Positions 4,816 to 13,680 of a stretch of DNA of 14,121 bases are shown in pieces (within the stretch, counting starts at the first letter, position 1; each line of letters opens with the position of its first letter). The position numbers and the translations under genes were made by a program. Origin of the DNA: Pelotomaculum sp. UBA4789 (GTDB lineage Bacteria > Bacillota > Desulfotomaculia > Desulfotomaculales > Pelotomaculaceae); the NCBI GenBank assembly GCA_002402945.1, contig DHGV01000102.1:1-14121 (forward strand). The letters are read 5' to 3'. The notes below the pieces were generated by a model. That model was not told the origin of the DNA, searched no databases, and saw only the letters and a program-made list of their open reading frames with translations.

Positions 4816-7236
4816 GTGCGTGTTTCTTATAAATGGTTACAGGAGTTTGTTGACATAGACATATCACCCGCAGAACTGGCGGACCGGCTTACTCTTGCCG
4901 GTATCACCGTGGAAGGTGTCCTGGAAACAGGCGAAGGTGTTGAAAAAGTGCTTACCGGCAGGATCGAGTCCATCACCCAGCATCCCAATGCTGATAAGCT
5001 AGTCGTCACATCTGTCGATGTGGGGACTGAAAAGCTGCAAATTATCACCGCGGCGACCAATGTCAGGGAAGGCGATGTGATCCCGGTAGCTGTTGAAGGA
5101 GCGAAGCTGGCCAGCGGCCTGGTGATTAAAAGGGCCAAGCTGAGGGGTGTGGAATCACGTGGCATGATGTGCTCCGGCAAGGAGCTGGGGATCGATCCCA
5201 AAACCATGTCCGCCGAGCAGGCCAAAGGCATCATGATTCTGCCGCCTGATACGCCGCTCGGGAAAGACGCGAAGGAAGTGCTGGGTCTGGATGATTACGT
5301 TTTAGAGCTCGACCTCACACCAAACCGGGGCGACTGCCTTTCAGTAATCGGCGTGGCCCGGGAGACGGCAGCCCTGCTGGACAAGCCTTTCCGGCCGCCG
5401 CAGCCGGTTGTCTGTGAGCTGGATGAAAAAATCGAAGGGCAGGTCAGGGTGGATATATTGGATCCGGATCTGTGCCGCCGTTTCGCGGGCAGGCTGATCA
5501 GGAACGTCCGGGTCGGCAGCTCACCATTGTGGATGCAGCAGCGGCTGCGGGCTGCGGGGATGAGGCCGATCAATAATATAGTTGACGTGACAAATTACGT
5601 CATGCTTGAGCTGGGCCAGCCCATGCATGCTTTTGATTATAATCTCCTGAAAGACGGCCATATTATTGTCCGCAGGATAAGAGCCGGAGAAAAGATTATT
5701 ACCCTGGATGGCGCGGAACGGGTCCTCACCCCCGGCATGCTCGGGATAACGGATCCGTCCGGCCCGGTGGCCGTGGCTGGAGTTATGGGCGGGCAGTCGA
5801 CAGAGGTGACCGAAGATACAATGTCAATACTGCTTGAGTCAGCATTTTTCAACCCGATCAGCATCCGCAGGACTTCAAAATCCCTGGGGCTGCGCTCGGA
5901 GGCTTCCCTTCGCTTTGAAAAGGGCATCGACATTGGAGGCTGCGCCAGGGCTGCTGACCGGGCGGCACAGCTGATAGTGGAGATGGGCTGTGGTGACGCT
6001 GTATCAGGAAGAATTGACATTATCCCGGAGCCTGTTAAAGAGCGGGTGGTCCAGCTCAGGCCATCCCAGGCTGCACATGTGCTCGGGGTGGACGTATCCG
6101 GGGAAACGGCCCAGGAGATACTTACCAGCCTGCAGTTTGCGGTGCAGAAGGCAGGCGATAACCTGCAGGTAACCGTACCGACCCACAGGGTTGATGTGAG
6201 CATGGAAGTGGATCTGATTGAGGAAGTGGCAAGAATGTACGGATACAACCGGGTGCCGGACACACTTCCTTTCGGTCGTTCAACCAGGGGGCTCAGAACT
6301 GAAAAGCAGGCTTTTACCGCCCGCGCCCGCAGCATAATGGCTGAGTCCGGGCTGTACGAGGTGATGACATATAGTTTTGTGCACCCCAGGATTTTCAATT
6401 TAATGAACCTGCCGCCGGACAGCTCCTTGAGGAACGCGCTGAAGATACAGAATCCCCTGAGCGAAGAGCATTCCGTCATGCGCACCATGCTGCTGCCCTG
6501 CCTGATGGATGTCCTGGTCAGAAACTATAACCGCCGGGTCCAGGACGGAGCCTTTTTCGAGATTGGCCGCGTGTTTATACCCAGGGGCGCGGATATCCAG
6601 CCTGAAGAACGCACTGTGCTGTCAGCGGCAGCTATGGGCCGCGCCTCCGGAAGCTGGGATATGGCGCCTGGCGAGCTTGATTTTTATTACCTGAAAGGGG
6701 TGCTGGAAAACCTTTTCTGCGGGTTGAGGACCTCCCCGGTTACATTCACGCCGGAACCCGCCGATCCCATATTTCATCCCGGCAGAACAGCAGTGTTGGA
6801 AGCTGACGGAGTAAGACTGGGGATCGTTGGCGAACTGCACCCGGCAGTGCTGGAAAACTATGAACTGCCGGTGAAGGTCACGGCTTTAGAGCTGGACCTT
6901 GATATGCTGATGGAGCTGTCAGGCCGGCCGGCTGTATTTAAAAGCCTGCCAAAGTTTCCAGGCATTGAAAGGGATATGGCGATACTCGTCAGGAAAGACA
7001 TACCAGCCGCAAGTATTTTTGAAACGATCAGGGCAGCCGGGGGCAAGCTGATGTGTTCAGTCTCCCTGTTTGACATTTATCATGGCGAACAGGTTCCCGA
7101 CGGCATGCAGAGCATGGCTTTTTCCCTGAAATTCCAGGCTGATGACCGTACCCTGACTGATGTAGAAGTTGGGGAAAAGACCGAGGCCATAGCCGGCGCA
7201 CTGTCCATAAAGTTCGGAGCGGAACTGCGGGGCTGA
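4816..7236 (+). CDS. pheT: Phenylalanyl-tRNA synthetase beta subunit
   Basis: The tRNA-binding and editing subunit of the alpha2-beta2 synthetase; it hydrolyses mischarged Tyr-tRNA-Phe. At 806 residues it is full length. In order: the N-terminal EMAP/OB-like tRNA-binding domain (about 40-150, with HPNADKLVVTSVDVG and GVESRGMMCSGKELG); the B3/B4 editing region (about 210-380, with PINNIVDVTNYVMLELGQP and MHAFD); the B5 domain (about 400-475, with THRVDVSMEVDLIEEVARMY); the catalytic-like core; and the C-terminal anticodon-binding FDX-ACB domain (from about 714, PKFPGIERDMAILV to the end). The start is GTG 4816, with GGGAGGT 8 bases upstream. It normally follows pheS directly; here the IS remnant separates them by 857 bases, yet the frame is intact. 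Confidence 0.97.
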   Translation: MRVSYKWLQEFVDIDISPAELADRLTLAGITVEGVLETGEGVEKVLTGRIESITQHPNADKLVVTSVDVGTEKLQIITAATNVREGDVIPVAVEGAKLASGLVIKRAKLRGVESRGMMCSGKELGIDPKTMSAEQAKGIMILPPDTPLGKDAKEVLGLDDYVLELDLTPNRGDCLSVIGVARETAALLDKPFRPPQPVVCELDEKIEGQVRVDILDPDLCRRFAGRLIRNVRVGSSPLWMQQRLRAAGMRPINNIVDVTNYVMLELGQPMHAFDYNLLKDGHIIVRRIRAGEKIITLDGAERVLTPGMLGITDPSGPVAVAGVMGGQSTEVTEDTMSILLESAFFNPISIRRTSKSLGLRSEASLRFEKGIDIGGCARAADRAAQLIVEMGCGDAVSGRIDIIPEPVKERVVQLRPSQAAHVLGVDVSGETAQEILTSLQFAVQKAGDNLQVTVPTHRVDVSMEVDLIEEVARMYGYNRVPDTLPFGRSTRGLRTEKQAFTARARSIMAESGLYEVMTYSFVHPRIFNLMNLPPDSSLRNALKIQNPLSEEHSVMRTMLLPCLMDVLVRNYNRRVQDGAFFEIGRVFIPRGADIQPEERTVLSAAAMGRASGSWDMAPGELDFYYLKGVLENLFCGLRTSPVTFTPEPADPIFHPGRTAVLEADGVRLGIVGELHPAVLENYELPVKVTALELDLDMLMELSGRPAVFKSLPKFPGIERDMAILVRKDIPAASIFETIRAAGGKLMCSVSLFDIYHGEQVPDGMQSMAFSLKFQADDRTLTDVEVGEKTEAIAGALSIKFGAELRG

Positions 7237-7441
7237 TTGGCTCCATCCTGATCAAAATGTAATGGATAAAACACCAGAGGCTCCTGACCGCCTGCCGTGG
7301 ATCAGTCTGATTCAACAGCATGGGTGACAGGAGCTTCGTGCTATGATCTAAACGGCTGATGGCAGAAATTTTATTATCCCGCGCAGGAGAAAGAAGAATG
7401 ATGACGAAGTAAAATAAAATTGTAAAACCTGGAGGATTCTC

Positions 7442-7717
7442 ATGACTGAACAGGTAAACCGGGTCGACGTTGAAATATTCGGGGATTATTATACTTTAAA
7501 GGGCAGCAGTACCGAGGAACAGATGATAGCGCTTGCCCAGTATGTCAACCGTAAAATGAAACAGTTAACAGGCCGGAACATCAAGCTGTCCAAAACACAG
7601 GCGGCAGTGCTGGCCGCATTGAATATAGCTGATGAGTTGAAGAAACTTCAGGAAGAACATGACAACCTGGTCAGAATGTTGGAACCTGAAATCAAGACTG
7701 ATAAAAAGAACTCATGA
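7442..7717 (+). CDS. zapA: Cell division protein ZapA
   Basis: A small cytoplasmic protein that bundles FtsZ filaments and stabilises the Z ring. The 91 residues are normal for the family. The N-terminal part (VDVEIFGDYYTLKGSSTEEQ) is the FtsZ-contacting head, and the C-terminal half (about 50-85, ALNIADELKKLQEEHDNLVRML) is a predicted coiled coil for dimerisation. The ATG has GGAGG (7431-7435) 6 bases upstream. zapA often follows pheT in Firmicutes. The stop codon lies inside a long palindromic terminator, so polX downstream may need readthrough or its own promoter. Confidence 0.92.
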   Translation: MTEQVNRVDVEIFGDYYTLKGSSTEEQMIALAQYVNRKMKQLTGRNIKLSKTQAAVLAALNIADELKKLQEEHDNLVRMLEPEIKTDKKNS

Positions 7718-7745
7718 ATAAATATTCATGAGTTCTTTTTATCAG
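7698..7745. terminator. 23-bp perfect palindromic terminator overlapping the zapA stop
   Basis: Every base from 7698 to 7720 pairs with its partner from 7745 back to 7723, leaving only AA between the arms; the real RNA loop would open to four bases or more. An A5 stretch on the left and T5 on the right give a terminator signature on both strands. The zapA stop codon TGA (7715-7717) lies within the left arm. Confidence 0.88.
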
Positions 7746-7793
7746 AGGTGTGAATGATTTTAGGGAATAATGGTAATGGGGATGTAAACGAGC

Positions 7794-9497
7794 ATGAGAA
7801 ACGAGGAAGTAGCCTGGATCTTTCATGAGCTGGCTGAATTACTGGAGTTCAAAGAGGAAGAATTTTTCAAGATCCGAGCTTATAAAAATGCAGCCAGGAT
7901 CTTGGCCGAACTGGAAGAGCCCCTTGAAGAAATAAGGCTTAGAGGCAACCTGACGAAAATTCCCGGGATCGGGAAGAACATAGCGGCAAAAATAAATGAA
8001 ATCCTTACTACCGGCCGGCTGCAAAAACTGGAAGACCTATCAAAGGAAATCCCTCCGGGTCTTCTGGACATAGTGTCGCTGCCGGGTATCGGGCCCAAAA
8101 GGGCTGCCCAGTTCAGGGACAGCCTTGGCATCACCAGCCTGGGCGAATTAGCCAAGGCAGCCCGGGCAGGCAGATTGCGGGACCTGCCGGGTATGGGAAG
8201 AAAAACCGAGAGAGATATTATTCGGTGTATAGAAATGCTCGAAGACCGGGGTGGCCGGGTATTGCTGGCTACTGCCAAAATCCTGGTTGAGGAGCTGAAA
8301 AGCTACCTGAAAGCGCTGCCCGGTGTGTCTGGTGTTGAGGCGGGAGGCAGTGTGCGGCGCTGGCGTGATACCGTAGGGGATATTGACCTGGTTGTCGCCG
8401 CAGCAGACCCCGAACCGGTTATGGACGCCCTGTCAGCATATCCAAGGGCCAGCGAAGTGCTGACAAAGAGCGGCAACCGGTTAAGCCTGCAGACCAAATG
8501 GGGCATCACAGTGGACCTGGAGGTAGTTCCCGAGGAGCAGTTCACACTGGCCCTGTTTCTCAACACAGGAAGCCATGCGCATCTCAATAAGCTGGAGAAT
8601 ATCCTGACCGATAAGGGGGTTAACATCAAAACCGCGATTAGCAGGAGCGGCGCGATGTTTCATGATGAGCGGGAAATATACAGCTTGCTGGACCTGCCTT
8701 ATATCCCGCCGGAAATGAGGGAAGACCAGGGTGAGGTCGAGGCTGCTGCGCAAAACAAGCTGCCTCACCTGCTGGAAGTTGAGGATATCAGAGGAGACCT
8801 GCATATCCACACTACCTGGAGCGATGGGCTGAGCACCATCGAGCAGGCGGTAAAACGGGCAAGAGACAAGGGCTACAGTTACATGGCGCTGACGGATCAT
8901 TCCCAGTCCTTAAGGATCGCCAGGGGCCTTTCATTGGATAAACTTAAAGAGCAGCACCGGGAAATACGGGCCCTGAACGAGAAGTTTGACGGTTTCACGG
9001 TCTTAACCGGCATCGAGGTTGATATTCTTCCAAGGGGCGGGCTGGACTGCCCGGAGGAAATTTTAAAGGGTGTTGACCTGGTGATCGCGTCGGTCCACAG
9101 CGCTTTTAAACAGGACTGTGAAACGATGACTGCCCGGATAATTTCGGCCGTGGACGATAAAAATGTGGATATCATCGGCCACCTCACCGGGCGCCTGATT
9201 AACCACAGGGAGGCTTATGCCCTGGATTTGGAGAAGGTGTTGGATGCTTCTGCCAGGTGTGGTACTATATTAGAGATCAACGCTTCGCCTGAAAGGCTTG
9301 ACCTGAATGACGCCAACGCCCGCAGGGCAAAAGAAAAAGGGGTCAAGATGGCTGTCAATACTGACGCCCATGACCTGAAAAGGATGGACGAAATGTCCTA
9401 CGGCGTTGCTGTTGCGCGCCGGGCCTGGCTTGGGCCGGACGATATAGTAAATACAATGCCGATCGGGAAGCTGAGAAAATACCTCCGAAAAAGATAA
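7794..9497 (+). CDS. polX: DNA polymerase/3'-5' exonuclease PolX
   Basis: A family X polymerase fused to a PHP phosphoesterase, which fills short gaps in base-excision repair and trims 3' ends. At 567 residues it matches Bacillus subtilis YshC/PolX. In order: an 8-kDa-like helix-hairpin-helix region with three such elements (LTKIPGIGKNIAAKIN, VSLPGIGPKRAAQF, RDLPGMGRKTERDI); the polymerase palm with GGSVRRWRDTVGDIDLVV (catalytic Asp196 and Asp198) and VDLEVV (Asp241); then the PHP domain from about 334 with DLHIHTTWSDG (His337, His339), ALTDHS, GIEVDI, ASVHSAF, DIIGHLTGR, LEINASPERLDL and NTDAHD. All metal-binding motifs look intact. The ATG 7794 has only a weak GGGG site, so initiation may be modest. 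Confidence 0.95.
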   Translation: MRNEEVAWIFHELAELLEFKEEEFFKIRAYKNAARILAELEEPLEEIRLRGNLTKIPGIGKNIAAKINEILTTGRLQKLEDLSKEIPPGLLDIVSLPGIGPKRAAQFRDSLGITSLGELAKAARAGRLRDLPGMGRKTERDIIRCIEMLEDRGGRVLLATAKILVEELKSYLKALPGVSGVEAGGSVRRWRDTVGDIDLVVAAADPEPVMDALSAYPRASEVLTKSGNRLSLQTKWGITVDLEVVPEEQFTLALFLNTGSHAHLNKLENILTDKGVNIKTAISRSGAMFHDEREIYSLLDLPYIPPEMREDQGEVEAAAQNKLPHLLEVEDIRGDLHIHTTWSDGLSTIEQAVKRARDKGYSYMALTDHSQSLRIARGLSLDKLKEQHREIRALNEKFDGFTVLTGIEVDILPRGGLDCPEEILKGVDLVIASVHSAFKQDCETMTARIISAVDDKNVDIIGHLTGRLINHREAYALDLEKVLDASARCGTILEINASPERLDLNDANARRAKEKGVKMAVNTDAHDLKRMDEMSYGVAVARRAWLGPDDIVNTMPIGKLRKYLRKR

Positions 9498-9540
9498 AGA
9501 ACACAGATAAGGGTTGCAGATGGCGGAGAAGGAATTTTTT

Positions 9541-10137
9541 ATGAATAAGCCTGCCGGCGGGGATAAGATGATCCTTCCCCGTTCTTTTTACGCCAGGGAT
9601 ACTGTCACAGTGGCCCGGGAACTGCTGGGTAATATAATCGTACATCATACACCCGAGGGAATTGTCACCGGCAGGATTGTGGAGGCCGAAGCTTACATCC
9701 AGGGAGACCCTGCCTGTCACGCCTCGCGCGGCATGACCCCGCGCAACCGGGTGATGTTTGGCCCGCCGGGCTGCGCCTATGTCTATTTCATCTACGGCAT
9801 GTATTACTGCTTTAACGTGGTCACAGCTGCGGAAGGGGTGGGCGAGGCAGTGCTGATCCGGGCGCTTGAGCCGCTTGAAGGGATATTTATCATGAGCGCC
9901 AGGCGGGGGAGGGAAAGGCTGATTGATTTATGCAGCGGGCCGGCCAAGCTGGTGCAGGCAATGGGCATCACCCGCTCTCATAACGGCGCTGATTTGATAG
10001 CGGGACCCCTTTTGATCCACCGGGGGACGGAGATAAAAGAAAAGATTGTGTCCAGTACCCGGATCGGGATTAAAGAGGGGAGTAAGCTGCTGCTGCGGTT
10101 TTACCTGGAAGGCAGCAAATATGTGTCCAAAAAATAA
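9541..10137 (+). CDS. DNA-3-methyladenine glycosylase (AAG/MPG family)
   Basis: A monofunctional base-excision repair enzyme that removes alkylated purines such as 3-methyladenine, and often hypoxanthine. The 198-residue product carries the family core: VEAEAY (Glu50 is the predicted catalytic residue, Tyr52 the stacking residue), ACHASRGMTPRNRVMFGPPG (with His60), YVYFIYGMYYCFNVV, and LCSGPAKLVQAMGI. I chose ATG 9541 because AAGGA (9529-9533) lies 7 bases upstream and the protein then has the usual length. In-frame TTG 9514 and ATG 9520 would add residues without family support. It follows polX by 43 bases, so two repair enzymes are probably co-transcribed. Confidence 0.92.
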   Translation: MNKPAGGDKMILPRSFYARDTVTVARELLGNIIVHHTPEGIVTGRIVEAEAYIQGDPACHASRGMTPRNRVMFGPPGCAYVYFIYGMYYCFNVVTAAEGVGEAVLIRALEPLEGIFIMSARRGRERLIDLCSGPAKLVQAMGITRSHNGADLIAGPLLIHRGTEIKEKIVSSTRIGIKEGSKLLLRFYLEGSKYVSKK

Positions 10138-10155
10138 AAACGAGGAGAGATCTGC

Positions 10156-11112
10156 ATGAAATTAGGTGAAATTTACAGGCTGGCGATTGAGAAAGGGATG
10201 AGTAAGGACCCCCGCTCGAAAGAAGCGGTTGAAAGACTATTGGCGAAAGAGAATAAACAGTTTGGCGAAATGAAAGATGAAGAAAAAAAGGAATACGACC
10301 AGGACAAGCTGTTCAATCCTTACGCTGACACCAGGATCCTATTTGGCGATCCTGAGCTGGAAGTGAACAGGGTGCTGACAGGAATTGACATGGAGACCGG
10401 GGAGGTTTTGCTGGCAGATCGAGTCTCAGGCCGGGACAAGAAGATAGACCTGATCATCGCCCATCACCCGGAGGGGAAGGCTATGGCTGCCCTTTACCAG
10501 GTAATGCGGGTGCAGGAGGACATCCTGGCCAAGTTTGGGGTCCCGATCAATGTTGCCGAGGGGATCATGGCTTCACGGATCAGCGAGGTAAAATGGGGGC
10601 TGATGCCTTTGAACCACAACCGGGCTGTGGATGCCGCCAGGATGCTGGGCATACCGATTATGTGCGTGCACACACCGGCTGACAACCTGGTAAATGATTT
10701 TCTCCAGAGCATGATGGACAAGAAAAAGCCCGAAACGATGGATGATGTTATTAAGCTGCTCAAGGAGATTCCCGAATTCGCAGAAGCGGTAAATTACAAC
10801 GCCGGGCCGACCATTGTCCTGGGGAGCAAAGAAAGGCGGGCCGGCAGGGTCATGGTGGATATGACCGGCGGCACCAGCGGTTCAGAGGACGCCTACGCCA
10901 AGCTGGCGATAGCAGGTGTGGGCACGCTGGTTGTGATGCACATTGGGGAGAAGCACCGCAAAGAGGCGGAAAAGAATAATATTAATGTGATCATTGCGGG
11001 GCATATGGCAAGTGATTCGCTGGGTTTAAACCTGTTTCTGGATGAAATAGCCCACCGGGGCATAGAGGTAATCCCTTGCGCCGGGCTTATGCGGCATGAG
11101 CGGAAGGAGTAA
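10156..11112 (+). CDS. NIF3-like (NGG1p-interacting factor 3 family) protein, long form
   Basis: A member of the NIF3/DUF34 metal-binding family, whose cellular role is unsettled; some members have been proposed as metal-dependent hydrolases or metal-handling proteins. The 318-residue protein has AHHPEGKA (His103, His104) near the start of the core, PADN in VHTPADNLVNDF, and GHMASDS (His283, Asp287) near the C terminus; these are the places of the dinuclear metal ligands. Compared with short NIF3 proteins it carries about 70 extra charged N-terminal residues (ERLLAKENKQFGEMKDEEKK). The ATG has GAGGAGA (10142-10148) 7 bases upstream. Its end contains the ribosome binding site of the U32 gene, 6 bases beyond, so the two are probably translationally coupled. 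Confidence 0.85.
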   Translation: MKLGEIYRLAIEKGMSKDPRSKEAVERLLAKENKQFGEMKDEEKKEYDQDKLFNPYADTRILFGDPELEVNRVLTGIDMETGEVLLADRVSGRDKKIDLIIAHHPEGKAMAALYQVMRVQEDILAKFGVPINVAEGIMASRISEVKWGLMPLNHNRAVDAARMLGIPIMCVHTPADNLVNDFLQSMMDKKKPETMDDVIKLLKEIPEFAEAVNYNAGPTIVLGSKERRAGRVMVDMTGGTSGSEDAYAKLAIAGVGTLVVMHIGEKHRKEAEKNNINVIIAGHMASDSLGLNLFLDEIAHRGIEVIPCAGLMRHERKE

Positions 11113-11118
11113 CAGTTA

Positions 11119-13653
11119 ATGTTGCGAAAACCGGAATTACTGGCGCCGGCCGGCAGCTGGGATTCTCTGGTGGCGGCTGTGGAAAACGGGGCTGATGCCG
11201 TCTACCTGGGCGGTAAGAGGCTTAATGCCAGACAGTCAGCCGGAAATTTTGACGACTCAGAAATTGCCCGGGCGATAGAATATGCCCATGTTCGGGGAGC
11301 CAAGGTTTATGTTACGGTAAATATTATGCTGGATGAACGGGAGCTGCCGGAAGCCGTGGAATTTCTTCGTTTTCTGCAGCAGAGCGGTGCTGATGCAGCC
11401 ATTGTACAGGACCTGGGCCTGGTGAGACTGGCGGGGAAGGTTATTCCCGAACTGCCCCTGCATGCCAGCACCCAGATGACAGTACACAACCTGCCCTCAG
11501 TACTGGCATTAAGAGAAGCAGGCGTAAGCCGGGTGATAATGGCCAGGGAATTATCCCTGGAAGCAATGAAAGAGATCATCAAGAAATCGGGCGTTGAAAT
11601 CGAAGCCTTTATCCACGGCGCCCTATGTATTTGTTATTCCGGACAGTGTCTGATGTCCAGCATGATCGGCGGGCGCAGCGGAAACAGGGGCCGTTGTGCC
11701 CAGCCCTGCCGTCTGTCATATGTTCTGGTAAACGGGCACGGCCGCACATTGGCCGATCCGGGAACAGCAGGCAGCTACCTTTTAAGCCCGCGGGACCTGA
11801 ACATGAGCAAAAACATGCCTGATCTGGTCAACTCCGGGATAACAGCATTCAAGATTGAAGGGCGGATGAAAAGGCCGGAATATGTAGCCACAGTGGTCAG
11901 AGTCTACCGTGCCCTGCTGGACAGGGCTGCAACAGGCGGGGATTTTTTTGTTTCGCCGGATGAGGCCAGGGACCTTTTACAAATCTTTAACCGTGATTTT
12001 ACAACCGGTTATTTTTACGGCTGGACCGGCCCGGAGTTAATGAGTTACAAGCGCCCCAACAATCGCGGCCTTTTTTTGGGGAGAGTGAGGGGTTATAATA
12101 AAACGCTCCGCCTGGTAGAAATAGCTCTCGATGAAGCGCTGTGGGTTGGGGACGGCATTGAGGTCTGGATTACTGCTGGCGGCCGGACTGCCGGGGAAGT
12201 AAACCGCATTTTTATGGGCAGTGAACCGGTGCTGCGTGCGCCGGCAGGATCTGTGGTACAGCTGGAAATTCCCGGGCGGGTCTTTCCAGGCGACCGGGTT
12301 TTCAAGACACATGACGCTGACCTGATTGAAAAAGCCCGGGCTAGTTATACTTCACCAAAAGGGCAGAAAAAGATACCACTGGCCTTTAAAGTCTCCGCCA
12401 GGCTGGGAGAGCCACTTAAAATTACAGTTGCAGACGGCGGCGACAATACCGGGGAAGCTGAAACAAAAGATCCCGCGCAGGAGGCCATGAAGCGGCCGTT
12501 AACACGTGAATATCTTGAAAAGCAGCTCTCCCGCCTGGGAAACACACCCTTTGAAATGGTAGAGCTGCAGCTCGATCTGGCCGGCGATTTAATGGTGCCG
12601 GTCAGCGAGATCAACGAAGCCAGGCGGACCGCCCTGTCCCGGATTGAAGTGAAAAGAGCGGCGGTTTTCGGGCATGAGCTGGTGCCGGATGATGTTTTCT
12701 CCATCCGCTATGCGGCAGCTATTAATTCCGGGCCTGCAAAAGCTGCCCACATTAAGAAAAAGCCGGTGCTGTCCGTGACAGTGACCGACCTGCCGTCCCT
12801 GAAGGCTGCTGTTGAGTCAGGGGCGGAGATGGTATACTTTGGCGGAGAGCAATTTCGTTCCAAAGAAGCGCTGACAGAAGCACAGATCATCAAAGGAAGT
12901 GAGATCTGCGCCGATGCAGGTGTGAGCTTTATTCTTTCTTCCAGCCGGATTTTACAGGATAAAGAGATAGATCAGTTTTGCAGCCTTTTGGACAAGCTCG
13001 CAAAGAAGCACCTGAACGGGGTGCAGGCCGGAAACCTGGGGCTGATCAGGAAAGTGCGGGAATTTACGGATAAACCGCTATATGCGGATTTTTCATTGAA
13101 TATTTTCAATCATGAAAGCGCGAATTTTTTGGCAGAGGCCGGTGTGAGCCAGGTTACCCTGTCACCGGAGCTGACTTTGGAGCAGATCAGAATGCTTGTG
13201 CCTGCCCTGCCAGTGCCAGCCGAGGTTATCGTACACGGAGCTTTGCCCCTGATGGTTTCCGAATACTGTGCCGCGGGCAGCCTGCTGGGCGGCGGAATAC
13301 CGGGGAGCTGTCCCCGGCCCTGCCGCGGCTCGCGCTTCGGCTTGAAAGACAGGAAAGGCATAGTGTTTCCGGTTGAGCTGGACCAGTTCTGCCGGATGCA
13401 TATATTTAATTCACGTGATCTCTGCCTGATCGAAGATGTCGGGATAATTGCCGGCACCGGGGCAGCTGTACTGCGCATTGAGGCTAGGCGTGAGGGGAAC
13501 GATTATGTGCGTGATGCCGTAAGGGCTTACCGCAGAGTATTGAAAATGCCCGGCCAAATGAGCGGCAGCGAGCTTTCTGAATTAAAAGAGATCCTGGCAG
13601 GACAAAGCTCGCAAGGTTTTACAAAGGGTCATTACTACCGGGGTGTACTATAA
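11119..13653 (+). CDS. Tandem U32-family protein with DUF3656 (RlhA/TrhP-like)
   Basis: U32 proteins were first annotated as collagenase-type peptidases, but RlhA and TrhP of this family take part in RNA base hydroxylation. The 844-residue protein has a first U32 domain (about 5-290) with PELLAPAGSWDSLVAAVENG, GADAVYLGG, the signature EAFIHGALCICYSGQCLMS (Cys170, Cys177), GRCAQPCR (Cys193, Cys197), SPRDL (223-227) and KIEGRMKRPEY (from 245). A DUF3656-like linker follows (about 380-510). A second, diverged U32-like copy (about 545-830) has VTDLPSLKAAVESGAEMVYF, EVIVHGALPLMVSEYC, GSCPRPCR, NSRDL and RIEARRE. The four cysteines of copy one could hold an iron-sulfur cluster; copy two keeps three. 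ATG 11119 has AAGGAG (11104-11109) upstream. RNA hydroxylation is my preferred role; the substrate is unknown. Confidence 0.88.
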   Translation: MLRKPELLAPAGSWDSLVAAVENGADAVYLGGKRLNARQSAGNFDDSEIARAIEYAHVRGAKVYVTVNIMLDERELPEAVEFLRFLQQSGADAAIVQDLGLVRLAGKVIPELPLHASTQMTVHNLPSVLALREAGVSRVIMARELSLEAMKEIIKKSGVEIEAFIHGALCICYSGQCLMSSMIGGRSGNRGRCAQPCRLSYVLVNGHGRTLADPGTAGSYLLSPRDLNMSKNMPDLVNSGITAFKIEGRMKRPEYVATVVRVYRALLDRAATGGDFFVSPDEARDLLQIFNRDFTTGYFYGWTGPELMSYKRPNNRGLFLGRVRGYNKTLRLVEIALDEALWVGDGIEVWITAGGRTAGEVNRIFMGSEPVLRAPAGSVVQLEIPGRVFPGDRVFKTHDADLIEKARASYTSPKGQKKIPLAFKVSARLGEPLKITVADGGDNTGEAETKDPAQEAMKRPLTREYLEKQLSRLGNTPFEMVELQLDLAGDLMVPVSEINEARRTALSRIEVKRAAVFGHELVPDDVFSIRYAAAINSGPAKAAHIKKKPVLSVTVTDLPSLKAAVESGAEMVYFGGEQFRSKEALTEAQIIKGSEICADAGVSFILSSSRILQDKEIDQFCSLLDKLAKKHLNGVQAGNLGLIRKVREFTDKPLYADFSLNIFNHESANFLAEAGVSQVTLSPELTLEQIRMLVPALPVPAEVIVHGALPLMVSEYCAAGSLLGGGIPGSCPRPCRGSRFGLKDRKGIVFPVELDQFCRMHIFNSRDLCLIEDVGIIAGTGAAVLRIEARREGNDYVRDAVRAYRRVLKMPGQMSGSELSELKEILAGQSSQGFTKGHYYRGVL

Positions 13654-13680
13654 CCATATAAGTTTTCGGGAGGGGTAAAT

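Noticed and set aside
5637..6488. Antisense frame of 283 codons opposite pheT
   Set aside because: It is serine- and arginine-rich shadow sequence typical of the reverse frame of a GC-moderate gene.
7277..7337. Inverted repeat GAGGCTCCTG/CAGGAGCTTC in the pheT-zapA spacer
   Set aside because: Ten bases with one mismatch and a 41-base loop; there is no terminator tail or promoter context, so chance is likely.
9514..9540. Upstream TTG/ATG starts for the DNA glycosylase
   Set aside because: ATG 9541 has the well-spaced AAGGA site and gives the usual family length.
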